Positions 16,559 to 25,863 are shown, counted from the first letter of the stretch. The stretch: DNA of 64,000 nt from Nonomuraea gerenzanensis (GCF_020215645.1 NZ_CP084058.1:2046001-2110000); one strand, 5' to 3'. The notes: generated by a model from the letters alone, not told the origin. A program made the numbers and translations.

Positions 16559-17373
16559 CGCGGTTCGTCCTGGGCCGGATCGGGTTCTACACGCTGATCG
16601 CCGTGCTGCTGGCCTTCTTCACCATCCCGCTGCTGTGGCTGGTGACCGCGCCCTTCACCACCGACCCCACCTACGAGGTGGCGGTGCCCGACTTCACCTG
16701 GGACAACTTCGCGGCGGTCGCGGAGCACCCGTACGCGCTGCCGTCGTTGTGGAACTCGGTCGTGCTGTCGGTCGGCACCGCCCTGCTGGTCGTCCTGTTC
16801 TCCGCGCTGGCCGCCTACGCGCTCAGCCGGGTGCGGCTGCCCGGCCGCGACGCCCTGCTGTACGCGCTGCTGCTGCTGTCGTCGATCATCACCGGCACGG
16901 CGGCCATGGTGCCGCTGTTCCAGCTCGCGGTGGAGCTGAACCTCATCGACTCGCAGCTCGGGCTGATCCTCATCCTGACCGGCGGCCTGCTGCCCGCGGC
17001 GATCTTCATGCTGAAGGACTTCATGGACTCCACGCCCAAGTCGTACGAGGAGTCGGCCCGCGTCTTCGGCGCCACGCCGCTGCAGATCGTGCGGCACGTG
17101 GTGGTCCCCCTGGTACGGCCGGGGCTGGCGACCATCGCGGTGTGGGCCGTGGCCAACGTGTGGGGCAACTTCCTGATGCCGTACCTGCTGCTGAGCGACG
17201 TGGAGAAGCAACCGGCGGCGGTGATCACGTACACGCTGTACACCGAGGGCGGGCAGGCCAACCTCAGCATGTTGTCCACCTTCGGGCTGCTTTACTCCAT
17301 CCCGGTGGTGCTCATGTACCTGTTCGTCAGCAAGAAGTACGGCTTCCGCTTCCACGGAGGGATCAAGCGTTAA
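16555..17373 (+). CDS. Sugar ABC transporter permease (MalG/UgpE type)
   Basis: The 272 aa second membrane subunit has six segments, beginning with FYTLIAVLLAFFTIPLLWLV. The EAA loop is ESARVFGATPLQIVRHVVVP. The start codon overlaps the stop of the first permease (ATGA), and its own stop overlaps the ATPase start (TAATG). This tight coupling supports assembly with the neighbouring subunits into one importer. Confidence 0.93.
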   Translation: MTRFVLGRIGFYTLIAVLLAFFTIPLLWLVTAPFTTDPTYEVAVPDFTWDNFAAVAEHPYALPSLWNSVVLSVGTALLVVLFSALAAYALSRVRLPGRDALLYALLLLSSIITGTAAMVPLFQLAVELNLIDSQLGLILILTGGLLPAAIFMLKDFMDSTPKSYEESARVFGATPLQIVRHVVVPLVRPGLATIAVWAVANVWGNFLMPYLLLSDVEKQPAAVITYTLYTEGGQANLSMLSTFGLLYSIPVVLMYLFVSKKYGFRFHGGIKR

Positions 17374-18437
17374 TGGCCGCCATCGAACTACGCGGGCTGA
17401 CCAAGGTCTACCCCGGCGGGGTGAAAGCGCTCGACGCGCTCGACCTGGCCATCCCCGACGGCGAGTTCTTCGCCCTGCTCGGGCCCTCCGGCTGCGGCAA
17501 GACCACGCTGCTGCGCACGATCGCCGGCCTGGAGACCGCCAGCGGCGGCGCCGTGGTCATCGGGGAGCGCGACGTGACGGGCGTGCAGCCGGGCGGCCGG
17601 GACGTGGCCATGGTGTTCCAGGACTACGCGTTGTTCCCGCACATGGACGTCACGGACAACATCGCCTACCCGCTGCGCATCAAGAAGGTCCCCAAGGGCA
17701 CGCGCCGCGACAAGGCCGCCGAGGTGGGGGCGCGGCTCGGGCTGGACCATCTCATGGACCGGCGGCCGGGGCAGCTCTCCGGCGGGCAGCAGCAGCGGGT
17801 CGCGCTGGCCAGGGTGATGGCCACGCAGGCGCAGGCGTACCTGTTCGACGAGCCGCTGTCCAACCTGGATGCCCGGTTGCGCCTGGAGGCCCGTACGTTC
17901 CTCAAGAAGCTGCAGCGCGAGCTGGGGGTGACCACCGTCTTCGTCACCCACGACCAGGCCGAGGCGCTGGCCATGGCCGACCGGATGGCGGTCATGGAGG
18001 CCGGGCACATCCGGCAGATCGGCACCCCGGCCGAGGTCTTCCAGCGGCCCGCCAACACCTTCGTGGCCGGGTTCATCGGCTCCACGCCGATGAATCTGCT
18101 GGACGGCACCGTGCGAGGTGACACGCTGGAGGTGGCAGGGTGCAAGATCGCGGTCCCCGCCTCCGCCGGCGGGCCGCTGTCCGACGGGGAGGAGATCGTG
18201 TACGGCGTACGGCCCGAATACCTGGCCTACTCTGCCGAGCCCGCGGAGGGCGCGTTCGGCGGGCAGGTGGCCATCGTGGAGAACCTGGGCGCCTCCCATC
18301 TGGTGACCCTCGACGTCAACGACGTGAGCGTGCAGGTCGTGGTGCCGGAGGGCAGCGAGCCCGCGGTGGGCGACGACGGCTACGCGCTGCCCCGGCGTGA
18401 CCGGGCGCTGGTCTACCGGAACGGAGAGCTGGTGTGA
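17373..18437 (+). CDS. Sugar ABC transporter ATP-binding protein (MsmX/UgpC type)
   Basis: The 354 aa ATPase has Walker A GPSGCGKTT, Q-loop MVFQDYALFPHM, signature LSGGQQQRVALARVM, Walker B YLFDEPLSNLDA and switch His in FVTHDQAEALAM. A C-terminal TOBE-type domain from about residue 240 is typical of carbohydrate importers. Many actinomycetes rely on a shared distant MsiK ATPase; having a dedicated one here makes the operon self-sufficient for uptake. Confidence 0.94.
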   Translation: MAAIELRGLTKVYPGGVKALDALDLAIPDGEFFALLGPSGCGKTTLLRTIAGLETASGGAVVIGERDVTGVQPGGRDVAMVFQDYALFPHMDVTDNIAYPLRIKKVPKGTRRDKAAEVGARLGLDHLMDRRPGQLSGGQQQRVALARVMATQAQAYLFDEPLSNLDARLRLEARTFLKKLQRELGVTTVFVTHDQAEALAMADRMAVMEAGHIRQIGTPAEVFQRPANTFVAGFIGSTPMNLLDGTVRGDTLEVAGCKIAVPASAGGPLSDGEEIVYGVRPEYLAYSAEPAEGAFGGQVAIVENLGASHLVTLDVNDVSVQVVVPEGSEPAVGDDGYALPRRDRALVYRNGELV

Positions 18438-19612
18438 GGGGCCACTGGTCGCTGGACGACCGGCTGGAGCGCATCCTGCGCGAGGTGCCGTTCGAGGTGC
18501 CGCCGGGGACGGCCGCCGTGCACGTGAAGCTCTCCTACGACAGGTCGCAGGGCGTGATCGACCTCGGCTGCGGATCCCCCGGCGGCTTCCGCGGCTGGTC
18601 GGGCGGCGCGCGCGACGAGTACACGATCACCCGCGACTGGGCCACCCCCGGCTACCTGCCGGGCGAGCCCGAGCCCGGCACCTGGAACGTGTGGCTGCGG
18701 CTGCACCGCATCCCGCCGCAGGGCCTGGACTACACGCTGGACATCTCCTTCGAGCGGGCCGCGCCGCCCGAGCCGGTGGCCGAGGAGCCGCCGCACGGCG
18801 AACGGCCGCCGCGCCGCGACATCCCGGACGTGGGCGGCCTGCGCTGGTACGCCGGCGACTTCCACGCCCACACCGTCCACAGTGACGGCAGCCTCACCAT
18901 CGCCGAGCTGGCCGAGCTGGCCCGCGGGCGCGGCCTGGACTTCCTGGCCGTCACCGACCACAACACGGTCAGCCACCACCCCTGGCTCGCCGGGACCGGC
19001 CGCGGCCTCACGCTCATCCCCGGCCAGGAGGTCACCACCGACCGGGGGCACGCGAACGTGTTCGGCGACGTCGGCTGGGTGGACTTCCGCGAGCCCGCCG
19101 ACTCCTGGGTCGAACACGCCGAGCGGGCGGGCGGGCTGATCTCGATCAACCATCCGCTCGGCGGCGACTGCGCCTGGCTGCTGCCGATCAGCCGCCGGCC
19201 GCGCGTGGCCGAGGTGTGGAGCTCCGGCTGGTGGGACCGCCGCTGGGGCGCGCCGCTGGCCTGGGCCGACGCCTGGCGCGACGACGTGATCGCGATCGGC
19301 GGCAGCGACTTCCACCGGCACGGCTCCGACGGGCTGCCCGGCACGCCCACGACCTGGGTGCTGGCCGAGGATCCCGCCGCCGTCCTCGACGGCGTGCGCG
19401 CGGGCCGCACCGCCGTGTCCACCGGCCCTGACGGGCCGCTGCTGCTCAGGCTGGGCGACGAGCTGATCGTCCTGGACGCCGACGGCCTGGTCCTGGTCCG
19501 CCCCGACGGCACGCGGCAGGTGGTGCGCGGCGAGCGGGTGCTGCTGCCGGCCATCGACGGCCCCCACCGGCTGGAGACCTACGAGAACGAGGTGATCGCC
19601 CTATGCGCGTGA
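18434..19612 (+). CDS. PHP-domain CehA/McbA-type metallohydrolase
   Basis: The 392 aa protein has an N-terminal beta-rich region (about residues 1-130) and a PHP domain. Metal ligands can be seen: HAH at 144-146, the Asp in SDGS at 151, DHN at 175-177, EVTTDRGH with Glu199 and His206, SINHPLGG with His240, and GGSDFHRHG near 290. The family includes phosphoesterases and carbaryl/N-methylcarbamate hydrolases. In this operon I infer a phosphodiester or ester hydrolase acting on the imported compound; no signal peptide is seen, so it is probably cytosolic. The GTG start overlaps the ATPase stop. Confidence 0.85.
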   Translation: MRGHWSLDDRLERILREVPFEVPPGTAAVHVKLSYDRSQGVIDLGCGSPGGFRGWSGGARDEYTITRDWATPGYLPGEPEPGTWNVWLRLHRIPPQGLDYTLDISFERAAPPEPVAEEPPHGERPPRRDIPDVGGLRWYAGDFHAHTVHSDGSLTIAELAELARGRGLDFLAVTDHNTVSHHPWLAGTGRGLTLIPGQEVTTDRGHANVFGDVGWVDFREPADSWVEHAERAGGLISINHPLGGDCAWLLPISRRPRVAEVWSSGWWDRRWGAPLAWADAWRDDVIAIGGSDFHRHGSDGLPGTPTTWVLAEDPAAVLDGVRAGRTAVSTGPDGPLLLRLGDELIVLDADGLVLVRPDGTRQVVRGERVLLPAIDGPHRLETYENEVIALCA

Positions 19613-20496
19613 GGAGAGTCGCCAACGCGCCCGTGAGCTTCGGCGTGTTCGAGCTGAGCGACGGCCCGCCACCGCTGACCCCGGACGAGATGGTCCACGC
19701 GCTGGCCGAGGCCGGTTACGAGGGCATCGACTCCGGGCCGATCGGCTACCTGGGCACCGGCTCCGAGCTGACCGACCGGCTGAGCGGGGCCGGGCTGCTG
19801 CTCTGCGGCGGCTGGGTGGACCTGCCCTTCCATGACCCGGACGGGTACGAGCGGGCGTTGCCCACACTGGATGCGGCGCTGGACGTGTTCGCAGCCGCGC
19901 CTCCGGGTGACCTCCCGCCGCGGCCCACGATCGCCTGCCCTGGCACGCCCGAACGCTTCGCGCGGCCCGGCGGGACCGCTCCAGGGCTGCCGGCCGACGA
20001 GTGGCCCGCGTTCGCCGCCCGGATCCAGGACACGACCGAGCGCTGCCGCGCGCGCGGCTTCGAGCCGGTCTTCCACCACCACCTCGGCACCCACGTCGAG
20101 ACGCCCGAGGACGTCGAGCGGCTGCTGGAGCTGACCGACGTGCAGCTCTGCCTGGACACCGGGCACCTGCTGCTGGGCGGCGGCGACCCGGTGGCGGCGC
20201 TGCGCGCGTGGGCCGAGCGGGTCGGGCACGTGCACATCAAGGACGGCGACACCGCGATCCTCGCCCAGGCCCTGGCCGACGGCGTGGACCTGCGCGAGCT
20301 CATGGGCCGCGGCGGGTTCGCCCCGCTCGGCGAGGGCGAGCTGGACCTGCCGGCCGTGGTGCGCACGCTGGACGAGATCGGCTACGCGGGCTGGATCGTG
20401 ATCGAGCAGGACACCTTGCCGGGGCGGCGCACGGTCGCCCAGAACATCGCCGACCAGGCGGCCAACCGCCGGAAACTGAAGGATTTGGGGCTTTGA
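19603..20496 (+). CDS. TIM-barrel sugar isomerase/dehydratase (IolE/IolI-like)
   Basis: A 297 aa AP-endonuclease-2-type barrel protein of the xylose-isomerase-like family. Supporting features are the N-terminal NAPVSFGVFELSDG, which resembles the NAP(D/V)SWG start of inosose dehydratases, FHHHLGTHVETPEDVERLL with metal-binding residues, CLDTGHLLLGG and GHVHIKDGD. In this context a role as inosose (2-keto-inositol) dehydratase, which otherwise is missing from the iol set, is the best inference. ATG at 19603 overlaps the previous stop by 10 bases; GTG at 19609 is an alternative with a GTGA overlap. Confidence 0.8.
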   Translation: MRVRRVANAPVSFGVFELSDGPPPLTPDEMVHALAEAGYEGIDSGPIGYLGTGSELTDRLSGAGLLLCGGWVDLPFHDPDGYERALPTLDAALDVFAAAPPGDLPPRPTIACPGTPERFARPGGTAPGLPADEWPAFAARIQDTTERCRARGFEPVFHHHLGTHVETPEDVERLLELTDVQLCLDTGHLLLGGGDPVAALRAWAERVGHVHIKDGDTAILAQALADGVDLRELMGRGGFAPLGEGELDLPAVVRTLDEIGYAGWIVIEQDTLPGRRTVAQNIADQAANRRKLKDLGL

Positions 20497-21572
20497 GAAT
20501 CGCGCTGGTGGGTTGCGGGGCCGTGACGCAGGCGGTCTACGTGCCGCTGCTGTCGCGGCGCCGCGACCTGTTCGAGGTGAGCGCCGTCTGCGACCTGTCG
20601 CGCACGCTCGCCGACGCCGTGGGCGATCGGCTGGGCGCGGCGCGGCGGTACACCGCGGTGGCCGAGATGCTGGCCGAGGGCGGGTTCGAGGCCGTCGTCG
20701 TGCTGGCGTCCGGCTCGCACGGCGAGACCGTGCGGCAGGCGCTGGCCGCCGGGTACGCGGTGCTCTGCGAGAAGCCGCTCGCGCTGACCAGGGCCGAGGT
20801 GGCGGCGCTGCCCGAGGGGCGGCTGATGGTCGCCTACATGAAGCAGTACGACCCGGCCGTGCGCCGGGCCGAGGAGATCCTGGCCGAGCTGGGCGGGCCC
20901 GAGGTGATCAGGTCAGTCGAGGTGACCGTGCTGCACCCGAGCGGGGAGTCGCAGCTCGCGTTCGCGAACCTGACGCAGGCGAACGATGTGGACGCCGGGC
21001 TGCTGGCCTCGCTGCGTGCGGCCGAGGGCGAGCTGGTGTCGCGGGCGCTGGGCGAGCAGGCCCCGGAGCAGGTGCGCAACCTGTACGGGGTCGCGCTGGG
21101 CTCCATCTGCCACGATCTGTCGCTCCTGAGGCGCTTCACCGGCTCTCCTGAGGAGATCTCGTACGTCGAGATGTGGGGGGCGGCGCCCGGCTCGATCGAG
21201 ATCTCCGGGCCGCTGCCGGTCCGGGGCCGCTTCTCCGTCAGGTGGCACTACCTGGAGGACTATCCGGCCTACCGCGAGACCGTGGCCATCCACCACGACC
21301 GGGGCTCGCTGGAGCTGGTCTTCCCCTCGCCCTACCTGATGAACGCGCCGACCACGCTCACCGTGGTGTCCGGGGGCGAGAGCCGTACGCACTGGCGTGA
21401 CGTGACCGAGGCGTTCGAGGTACAGCTGGTCGCTTTCCATGCTTACGTGAACGATGGCAAGCCGCCGCTCACCGACGCCGGCGGCGGGCTGGAGGACATC
21501 GTCACGGCGCAGCGCATCGCGGCGCGCTACGCCGTACAACATGGTCTGCCCATCGGAGGGGAGTCAGCGTGA
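20493..21572 (+). CDS. Gfo/Idh/MocA family oxidoreductase
   Basis: A 359 aa NAD(P)-dependent dehydrogenase. The Rossmann motif GCGAVTQ starts at residue 8 and the catalytic-Lys motif is CEKPLALT; GSICHDLSLLRRF contains the conserved catalytic His region. The family includes inositol 2-dehydrogenase (IolG) and glycoside-oxidising enzymes, so it could oxidise inositol or the glycosylated substrate. The TTG start overlaps the TGA of the previous gene (TTGA); the longer open frame upstream is a shadow of the TIM-barrel gene. Confidence 0.87.
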   Translation: MRIALVGCGAVTQAVYVPLLSRRRDLFEVSAVCDLSRTLADAVGDRLGAARRYTAVAEMLAEGGFEAVVVLASGSHGETVRQALAAGYAVLCEKPLALTRAEVAALPEGRLMVAYMKQYDPAVRRAEEILAELGGPEVIRSVEVTVLHPSGESQLAFANLTQANDVDAGLLASLRAAEGELVSRALGEQAPEQVRNLYGVALGSICHDLSLLRRFTGSPEEISYVEMWGAAPGSIEISGPLPVRGRFSVRWHYLEDYPAYRETVAIHHDRGSLELVFPSPYLMNAPTTLTVVSGGESRTHWRDVTEAFEVQLVAFHAYVNDGKPPLTDAGGGLEDIVTAQRIAARYAVQHGLPIGGESA

Positions 21573-24334
21573 GCACGGAGATCGTCGTCGTACCGCACAC
21601 TCACTGGGACAGGGAGTGGTACGAGCCCTTCCAGCGCTTCAGGCTGCGCCTGGTGGCCCTGCTCGACGAGGTGCTCGACACGATGGAGCGCGAGCCGGCC
21701 TACCACTTCACCCTCGACGGCCAGCTCGCCTGCGTGGACGACTACCTGGAGGTGCGCCCGGAGAACCGCGACCGCGTGGCGGCGCTGGTGGAGTCGGGGC
21801 GGCTGGCGGTGGGGCCGTGGCAGATCCTGCTGGACGAGTTCCTCTGCTCGGGCGAGAACATCATCCGCAACCTGGAGCTGGGCATGGCCAGGTCGGACAA
21901 GCTCGGCGGCGCCATGCCGGTCGGCTACCTGCCTGACATGTTCGGGCACACCGCGCAGATGCCGCAGATCCTGCGCAAGGCCGGGCTGCTGCACGCGTGC
22001 GTCTACCGCGGCGTGCCCTCCTCCGTCACCACCGACGCCTTCGCCTGGGTGGCGCCCGACGGCACGGCGCTGCGGACGCAGTACCTGCCGGTGGGCGGCT
22101 ACGGCAACGGGGCCTACCTGTTCTCCGACGCGGAGGGGCTCGAGCAGCGGGCGGCCGGGTTCGTACGGACCATGCGGGAGTGGCACGGGCCCGAGGGGCC
22201 GCTGCTGGCGATGTACGGCACCGACCACTCGGCGCCCGTGCGCGGGCTGCCGGAGATGGTGGCGGCGATCGGCGCCCGCATGGACACCCTGTCCGGATAC
22301 ATCGGCGCATACTCCGGCGACGTGGCGGGGCTGCCGCAGGTGCACGGCGAGCTGCGCTCCCACGCCCGCGCCAACATCCTGCCCGGCGTCATCTCCATCC
22401 GCCCGCACGTCAAGCAGGCCATGAGCCGCGCCGAGCGGATGGTCGAGCGCTACGCAGAGCCGCTGGCCGCGCTCTGGGGCCAGGAATGGCCCGGCCGCTT
22501 CCTCGACATGGCCTGGTGGCGGCTGGTGGACGCCAGCGGCCACGACTCGGTGACCGGCTGCGGCGTGGACGACACCGCCCAGCAGGTCGCCGCCCGCATC
22601 GCCGAGGCCGAGCAGCTCGGGCAGGCCGTGCGCGACATGGTGACCGCCCGCCTGGCCCAGGACGTGCCGTCCGACGGCATGCTGATCGTCAACCCCACCC
22701 CCGCCGCCCGGCGCGGCGTCGTGGTCGTGGACGTGGCGGGCACCGACCCGCTGGTGGACCCGTCGGGCGCGCCGGTGCCGGTGCAGCCGCTGGAGTACGC
22801 GGCCACGCTGCTGCTCGACGAGGAGATGGACCCGGCCACCGCGCTGACCTTCGTCCACGGCACCGAGCTGTACGGGCAGCACATCACGGACTGGACGGTC
22901 GAGGACGGCACCCTCACCTTCACCGTGGCCAGGCACACCTCCGTGGTCGTCGACCTGGACGACCTGCGTGCCGCCATCGGCGGCGTGACCCGCGTCCGCA
23001 TCGTCGCCGAGCCGCGCCGCACGGTGGCCGCCCTGGTGGAGGCCCCGCCGCTCGGCCACACGAGCCTGCGCCCCGCGCCGCGCGAGCGCGTGTACGGCGG
23101 CGACGAGGCGGAGCGCCTGCCCGGCACGCACCACCCGTCCTGCTGGCTCAGCTCCGACTCGGCGCCCCTGCCGGTCCGCGGCGACGAGGAGGTGCTGGAC
23201 AACGGGCTGCTCAGAGTCACGATCGCGCCCGACGGCAGCCTCACGCTGGTGGGCCAGGACGGCACCACGGTCACCGGCGCCGGGCGCATCGTCGACGGCG
23301 GCGACGTGGGCGACACCTACAACTACGCGCCGCCGCTGCACGACACGACGGTGTCGGAGCCGGTGGAGGTGGAGTCCGAGCTGATCTGCGCGGGGCCGCT
23401 GGTGTCGATCGTGGACGTCCGGCGCACGTACCTGTGGCCGGCCTCGGGCGAGGACCTCGACGGCGCTCCCGAGGTGCCCGCCATGACGCGTGCCGCCAGG
23501 ATGGAGGAGATCGCCGTCACCACCCGGGTCGAGCTGCGCGCCGGGGAGCCGTTCGTCCGGTTGCGGGTCGACTTCGACAACCGCTGCGCCGACCACCGGG
23601 TGCGCCTGCACGTGCCACTGCCGGCGGCGGCCACGCAGTCGTACGCCGAGGGGCAGTTCGCGGTCGTCAGCCGCGGCCTCACCGCGGAGGCCGGCTGCGG
23701 CGAGACGCCGCTGCCCACCTTCCCCGCCTCCTCGTGGGTGGCCGCCGGCGGGGTGGCGGCGCTGCTGGAGCACGTGACCGAGTACGAGCTGGCGGACGGC
23801 GAGCTGGCGCTCACGCTGCTGCGCTCGGTCGGCTACCTGTCCCGCAACCGCAACGCCCTGCGGCCGGAGCCCGCCGGCCCGCAACTGCCCACCCCCGCGG
23901 CGCAGTCGCGCGGCCCTCGGTCGGTGAGCCTGGCGCTGATGCCGTACCAGGAGGGCTGGGGCGAGGTGCTCCCGCACGCGGAGGCCTTCCGCCACGACCT
24001 GCTCGTGGTCCCCGGGCTCGGCGAGTCGTCCCTGCCGCTGCCCGAGCCCGCGCCGGGCCTGTCGGTGGCAGGCGACGGGGTCGTGATGACCTCGCTGCGC
24101 GAGCGCGACGGGTGGCGCGAGCTGCGGGTCGTCGCGCTCACCCCGGACGCCACGCAGGCGGTCGTCACCGGCTCCTTCACCCAGGCCCGCCGGGCCGACC
24201 TGCGCGGACGCCCGGGCGAGCCGCTCGACGTGACGGACGGGACGCTCCGGCTGCCGCTGGGCGCCTGGGAGATCGCGACGGTGCAGCTCTCTGGGCAGCT
24301 CTCTGGGCAGCTCTCTGGGCAGCTCTCGGGCTGA
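21569..24334 (+). CDS. Alpha-mannosidase, glycoside hydrolase family 38
   Basis: The 921 aa enzyme has the GH38 hallmarks: VPHTHWDREW with zinc ligands His10, His12/Asp14, the YLPDMFGH segment with the probable nucleophile Asp123, MYGTDH near 215-220 and the GHDSVTGCGVDD zinc/active-site stretch near 324-335. No signal peptide, so it acts inside the cell after uptake. Bacterial GH38 enzymes hydrolyse alpha-mannosides, including mannosylglycerate in the MngB subgroup. The tail ends in four LSGQ repeats. It closes the operon; the GTG start overlaps the previous stop. Confidence 0.93.
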   Translation: MSTEIVVVPHTHWDREWYEPFQRFRLRLVALLDEVLDTMEREPAYHFTLDGQLACVDDYLEVRPENRDRVAALVESGRLAVGPWQILLDEFLCSGENIIRNLELGMARSDKLGGAMPVGYLPDMFGHTAQMPQILRKAGLLHACVYRGVPSSVTTDAFAWVAPDGTALRTQYLPVGGYGNGAYLFSDAEGLEQRAAGFVRTMREWHGPEGPLLAMYGTDHSAPVRGLPEMVAAIGARMDTLSGYIGAYSGDVAGLPQVHGELRSHARANILPGVISIRPHVKQAMSRAERMVERYAEPLAALWGQEWPGRFLDMAWWRLVDASGHDSVTGCGVDDTAQQVAARIAEAEQLGQAVRDMVTARLAQDVPSDGMLIVNPTPAARRGVVVVDVAGTDPLVDPSGAPVPVQPLEYAATLLLDEEMDPATALTFVHGTELYGQHITDWTVEDGTLTFTVARHTSVVVDLDDLRAAIGGVTRVRIVAEPRRTVAALVEAPPLGHTSLRPAPRERVYGGDEAERLPGTHHPSCWLSSDSAPLPVRGDEEVLDNGLLRVTIAPDGSLTLVGQDGTTVTGAGRIVDGGDVGDTYNYAPPLHDTTVSEPVEVESELICAGPLVSIVDVRRTYLWPASGEDLDGAPEVPAMTRAARMEEIAVTTRVELRAGEPFVRLRVDFDNRCADHRVRLHVPLPAAATQSYAEGQFAVVSRGLTAEAGCGETPLPTFPASSWVAAGGVAALLEHVTEYELADGELALTLLRSVGYLSRNRNALRPEPAGPQLPTPAAQSRGPRSVSLALMPYQEGWGEVLPHAEAFRHDLLVVPGLGESSLPLPEPAPGLSVAGDGVVMTSLRERDGWRELRVVALTPDATQAVVTGSFTQARRADLRGRPGEPLDVTDGTLRLPLGAWEIATVQLSGQLSGQLSGQLSG
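24284..24331. repeat. 12 bp tandem repeat at the 3' end of the GH38 gene
   Basis: Four copies of CAGCTCTCTGGG (the last varied), starting at 24284, 24296, 24308 and 24320, encode QLSG repeats that end the protein just before TGA. Confidence 0.9.
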
Positions 24335-24335
24335 G

Positions 24336-25793
24336 TCAGGTGCTGAGCCCGAGCTGGCCGGCCGCGCGGATGGCCAGCCAGACCTCGGCGAAGGCCGCGC
24401 TGGACTCGAGGTCCCTGCCGCTGAGCTCGCTGAACCTGCGCAGCCGGTAGGCCAGGGTGTTGGGATGGACGTGCAGGGCGGCGGCGGCGTCGCGCACGTG
24501 GCGGTTGTGCTCCAGCCAGGTGCGCACGGAGACCAGCAGCTGCGACCGGTGCGCCTCGTCGTAGGCCAGCACCCTGCCCAGCACGTAGTCCACCAGCGCG
24601 GCCAGCGTGGCCGGATCCTCGGGCAGCCACCGCCCGGTCGTGTCGTCGCCGTACACGACCAGCGTGCTGCCCGACTCGGCGGCGTGGGTGGCCGCCCAGG
24701 CCGCCTCCCGCTGGGCCACCCGCAGCGGCTCCCCGGGCGGGAACGGCCGGCTCATCCCGGCGGCCACCCCCGGCACCCCGGCGACGGCGGGGCCGAGCGC
24801 CGGGGGGCCCAGCAGGTAGTGGTCGTCACCGCGGCGCAGCATGAGGTGCGGCAGGTCGTCCAGGGCGCGGCGCAGGGCGTCGTCGGGCACGCCGCGCACC
24901 ACGAGCAGCACCGCGTCGGCGTCCATGGACAGGCCGAGGCGGGCCAGGCGGCGGCGGGCCGCCGGCGGGTCGAGGAGATCCTGCAGCAGCTCGGCCAGCG
25001 TCTCGGCGCCCTCCCTGCGCAGGGTCTCGCGCTCGTGCCTGGCCATCGCGACCTGGAGCGCGGCCACCGTGGCGATGTGCTGGACCACGGCCAGGCCGGC
25101 GGGGCGGGCGCCCTCGCGCTCGAAGGCCACCAGGTAGCCCGCCGGGCCGCCGGGCGCCGAGACCGGCAGCACGAAGCCGCCGGGGATCGTGGGCGGCGCG
25201 TCGGGCGTGGCGGGCAGGACGTCCAGCGCGGGGACGGGCACGCCCGGCAGGAGGGGGCGGCCCGAGCGGGTGGACAGGTAGACGTCGTAGCCGGACAGGC
25301 GCTCCAGGCGCTTGAAGAGCGTGGCCGTGTCGAGGTCTTCGGCGGCCAGCCAGCGCAGCGCCCCGAACACCTGGAGCTGGGCGCCGAGGCGGTGGCTGGC
25401 GTCCTCCTGGAGCGCGGCGGCCACCTCCTGCGCGATCGCGATGAACGGGACCGCCAGCGGCACCTCCAGCACCGGCATGCCGCGCTCCTCGGCTGCCTCG
25501 AAGAAGGCCGGGTGCAGCGGCGGCACGTGCAGCTGGGCCGACAGGGCGAGCGCCGAGACGCCGGCGTCGTCGAGCCGCTCCAGGTAGGCCCGCTGCCTGG
25601 CGGCCGTGCGGGGCACGCCGAGACCGGTGGTCATGATGACCTCGGCGCCGAGCAGCCACGGCGTCGGGTCGTCCAGCTCGCTCACGTGCGCCCACGACAC
25701 CGAGCGGGACAGCCCGGCCTCGCCCGCGAGCACGCGGAGCTGGAGTGCGGGGGAGCGGAGGAGATCCTCCACGGTCAGTTTGTGGTCGGCCAC
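24336..25793 (-). CDS. PucR family transcriptional regulator
   Basis: About 485 aa. The N-terminal PucR domain begins with LTVEDLLRSPALQLRVLAGE and has the SWAHVSELDDPTPWLLGAEVIMTTG pattern typical of the purine-catabolism regulator family. A central GGDEF-like/CdaR-like region follows, and the C-terminal helix-turn-helix_30 domain is clear in LLVSVRTWLEHNRHVRDAAA and LHVHPNTLAYRLRRF. The GTG at 25793 is chosen because MADHKLTVEDLL starts at the family boundary. It is divergent from the ureohydrolase operon by 70 bp, which makes that operon the probable target. Confidence 0.9.
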   Translation of the reverse strand: MADHKLTVEDLLRSPALQLRVLAGEAGLSRSVSWAHVSELDDPTPWLLGAEVIMTTGLGVPRTAARQRAYLERLDDAGVSALALSAQLHVPPLHPAFFEAAEERGMPVLEVPLAVPFIAIAQEVAAALQEDASHRLGAQLQVFGALRWLAAEDLDTATLFKRLERLSGYDVYLSTRSGRPLLPGVPVPALDVLPATPDAPPTIPGGFVLPVSAPGGPAGYLVAFEREGARPAGLAVVQHIATVAALQVAMARHERETLRREGAETLAELLQDLLDPPAARRRLARLGLSMDADAVLLVVRGVPDDALRRALDDLPHLMLRRGDDHYLLGPPALGPAVAGVPGVAAGMSRPFPPGEPLRVAQREAAWAATHAAESGSTLVVYGDDTTGRWLPEDPATLAALVDYVLGRVLAYDEAHRSQLLVSVRTWLEHNRHVRDAAAALHVHPNTLAYRLRRFSELSGRDLESSAAFAEVWLAIRAAGQLGLST

Positions 25794-25795
25794 AA
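25780..25795. promoter_or_regulatory. Palindrome overlapping the pucR-like start codon
   Basis: TTGTGGTCGGCCACAA has six-base arms TTGTGG and CCACAA. It covers the GTG start of the regulator gene. A further half-site CCACAATT lies at 25821-25828 in the divergent promoter region. An autoregulatory or operon operator is inferred. Confidence 0.45.
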
Positions 25796-25863
25796 CACAC
25801 ACCGTAATACTTCGTGATGACCACAATTGCCGCAGGTCAGAAGCGTGACGAACACTGAGGCGC

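Noticed and set aside
21527..23995. An 822-codon minus-strand open frame opposite the GH38 gene
   Set aside because: Shadow of the mannosidase coding frame; Arg/His/Gly-rich with no motifs.
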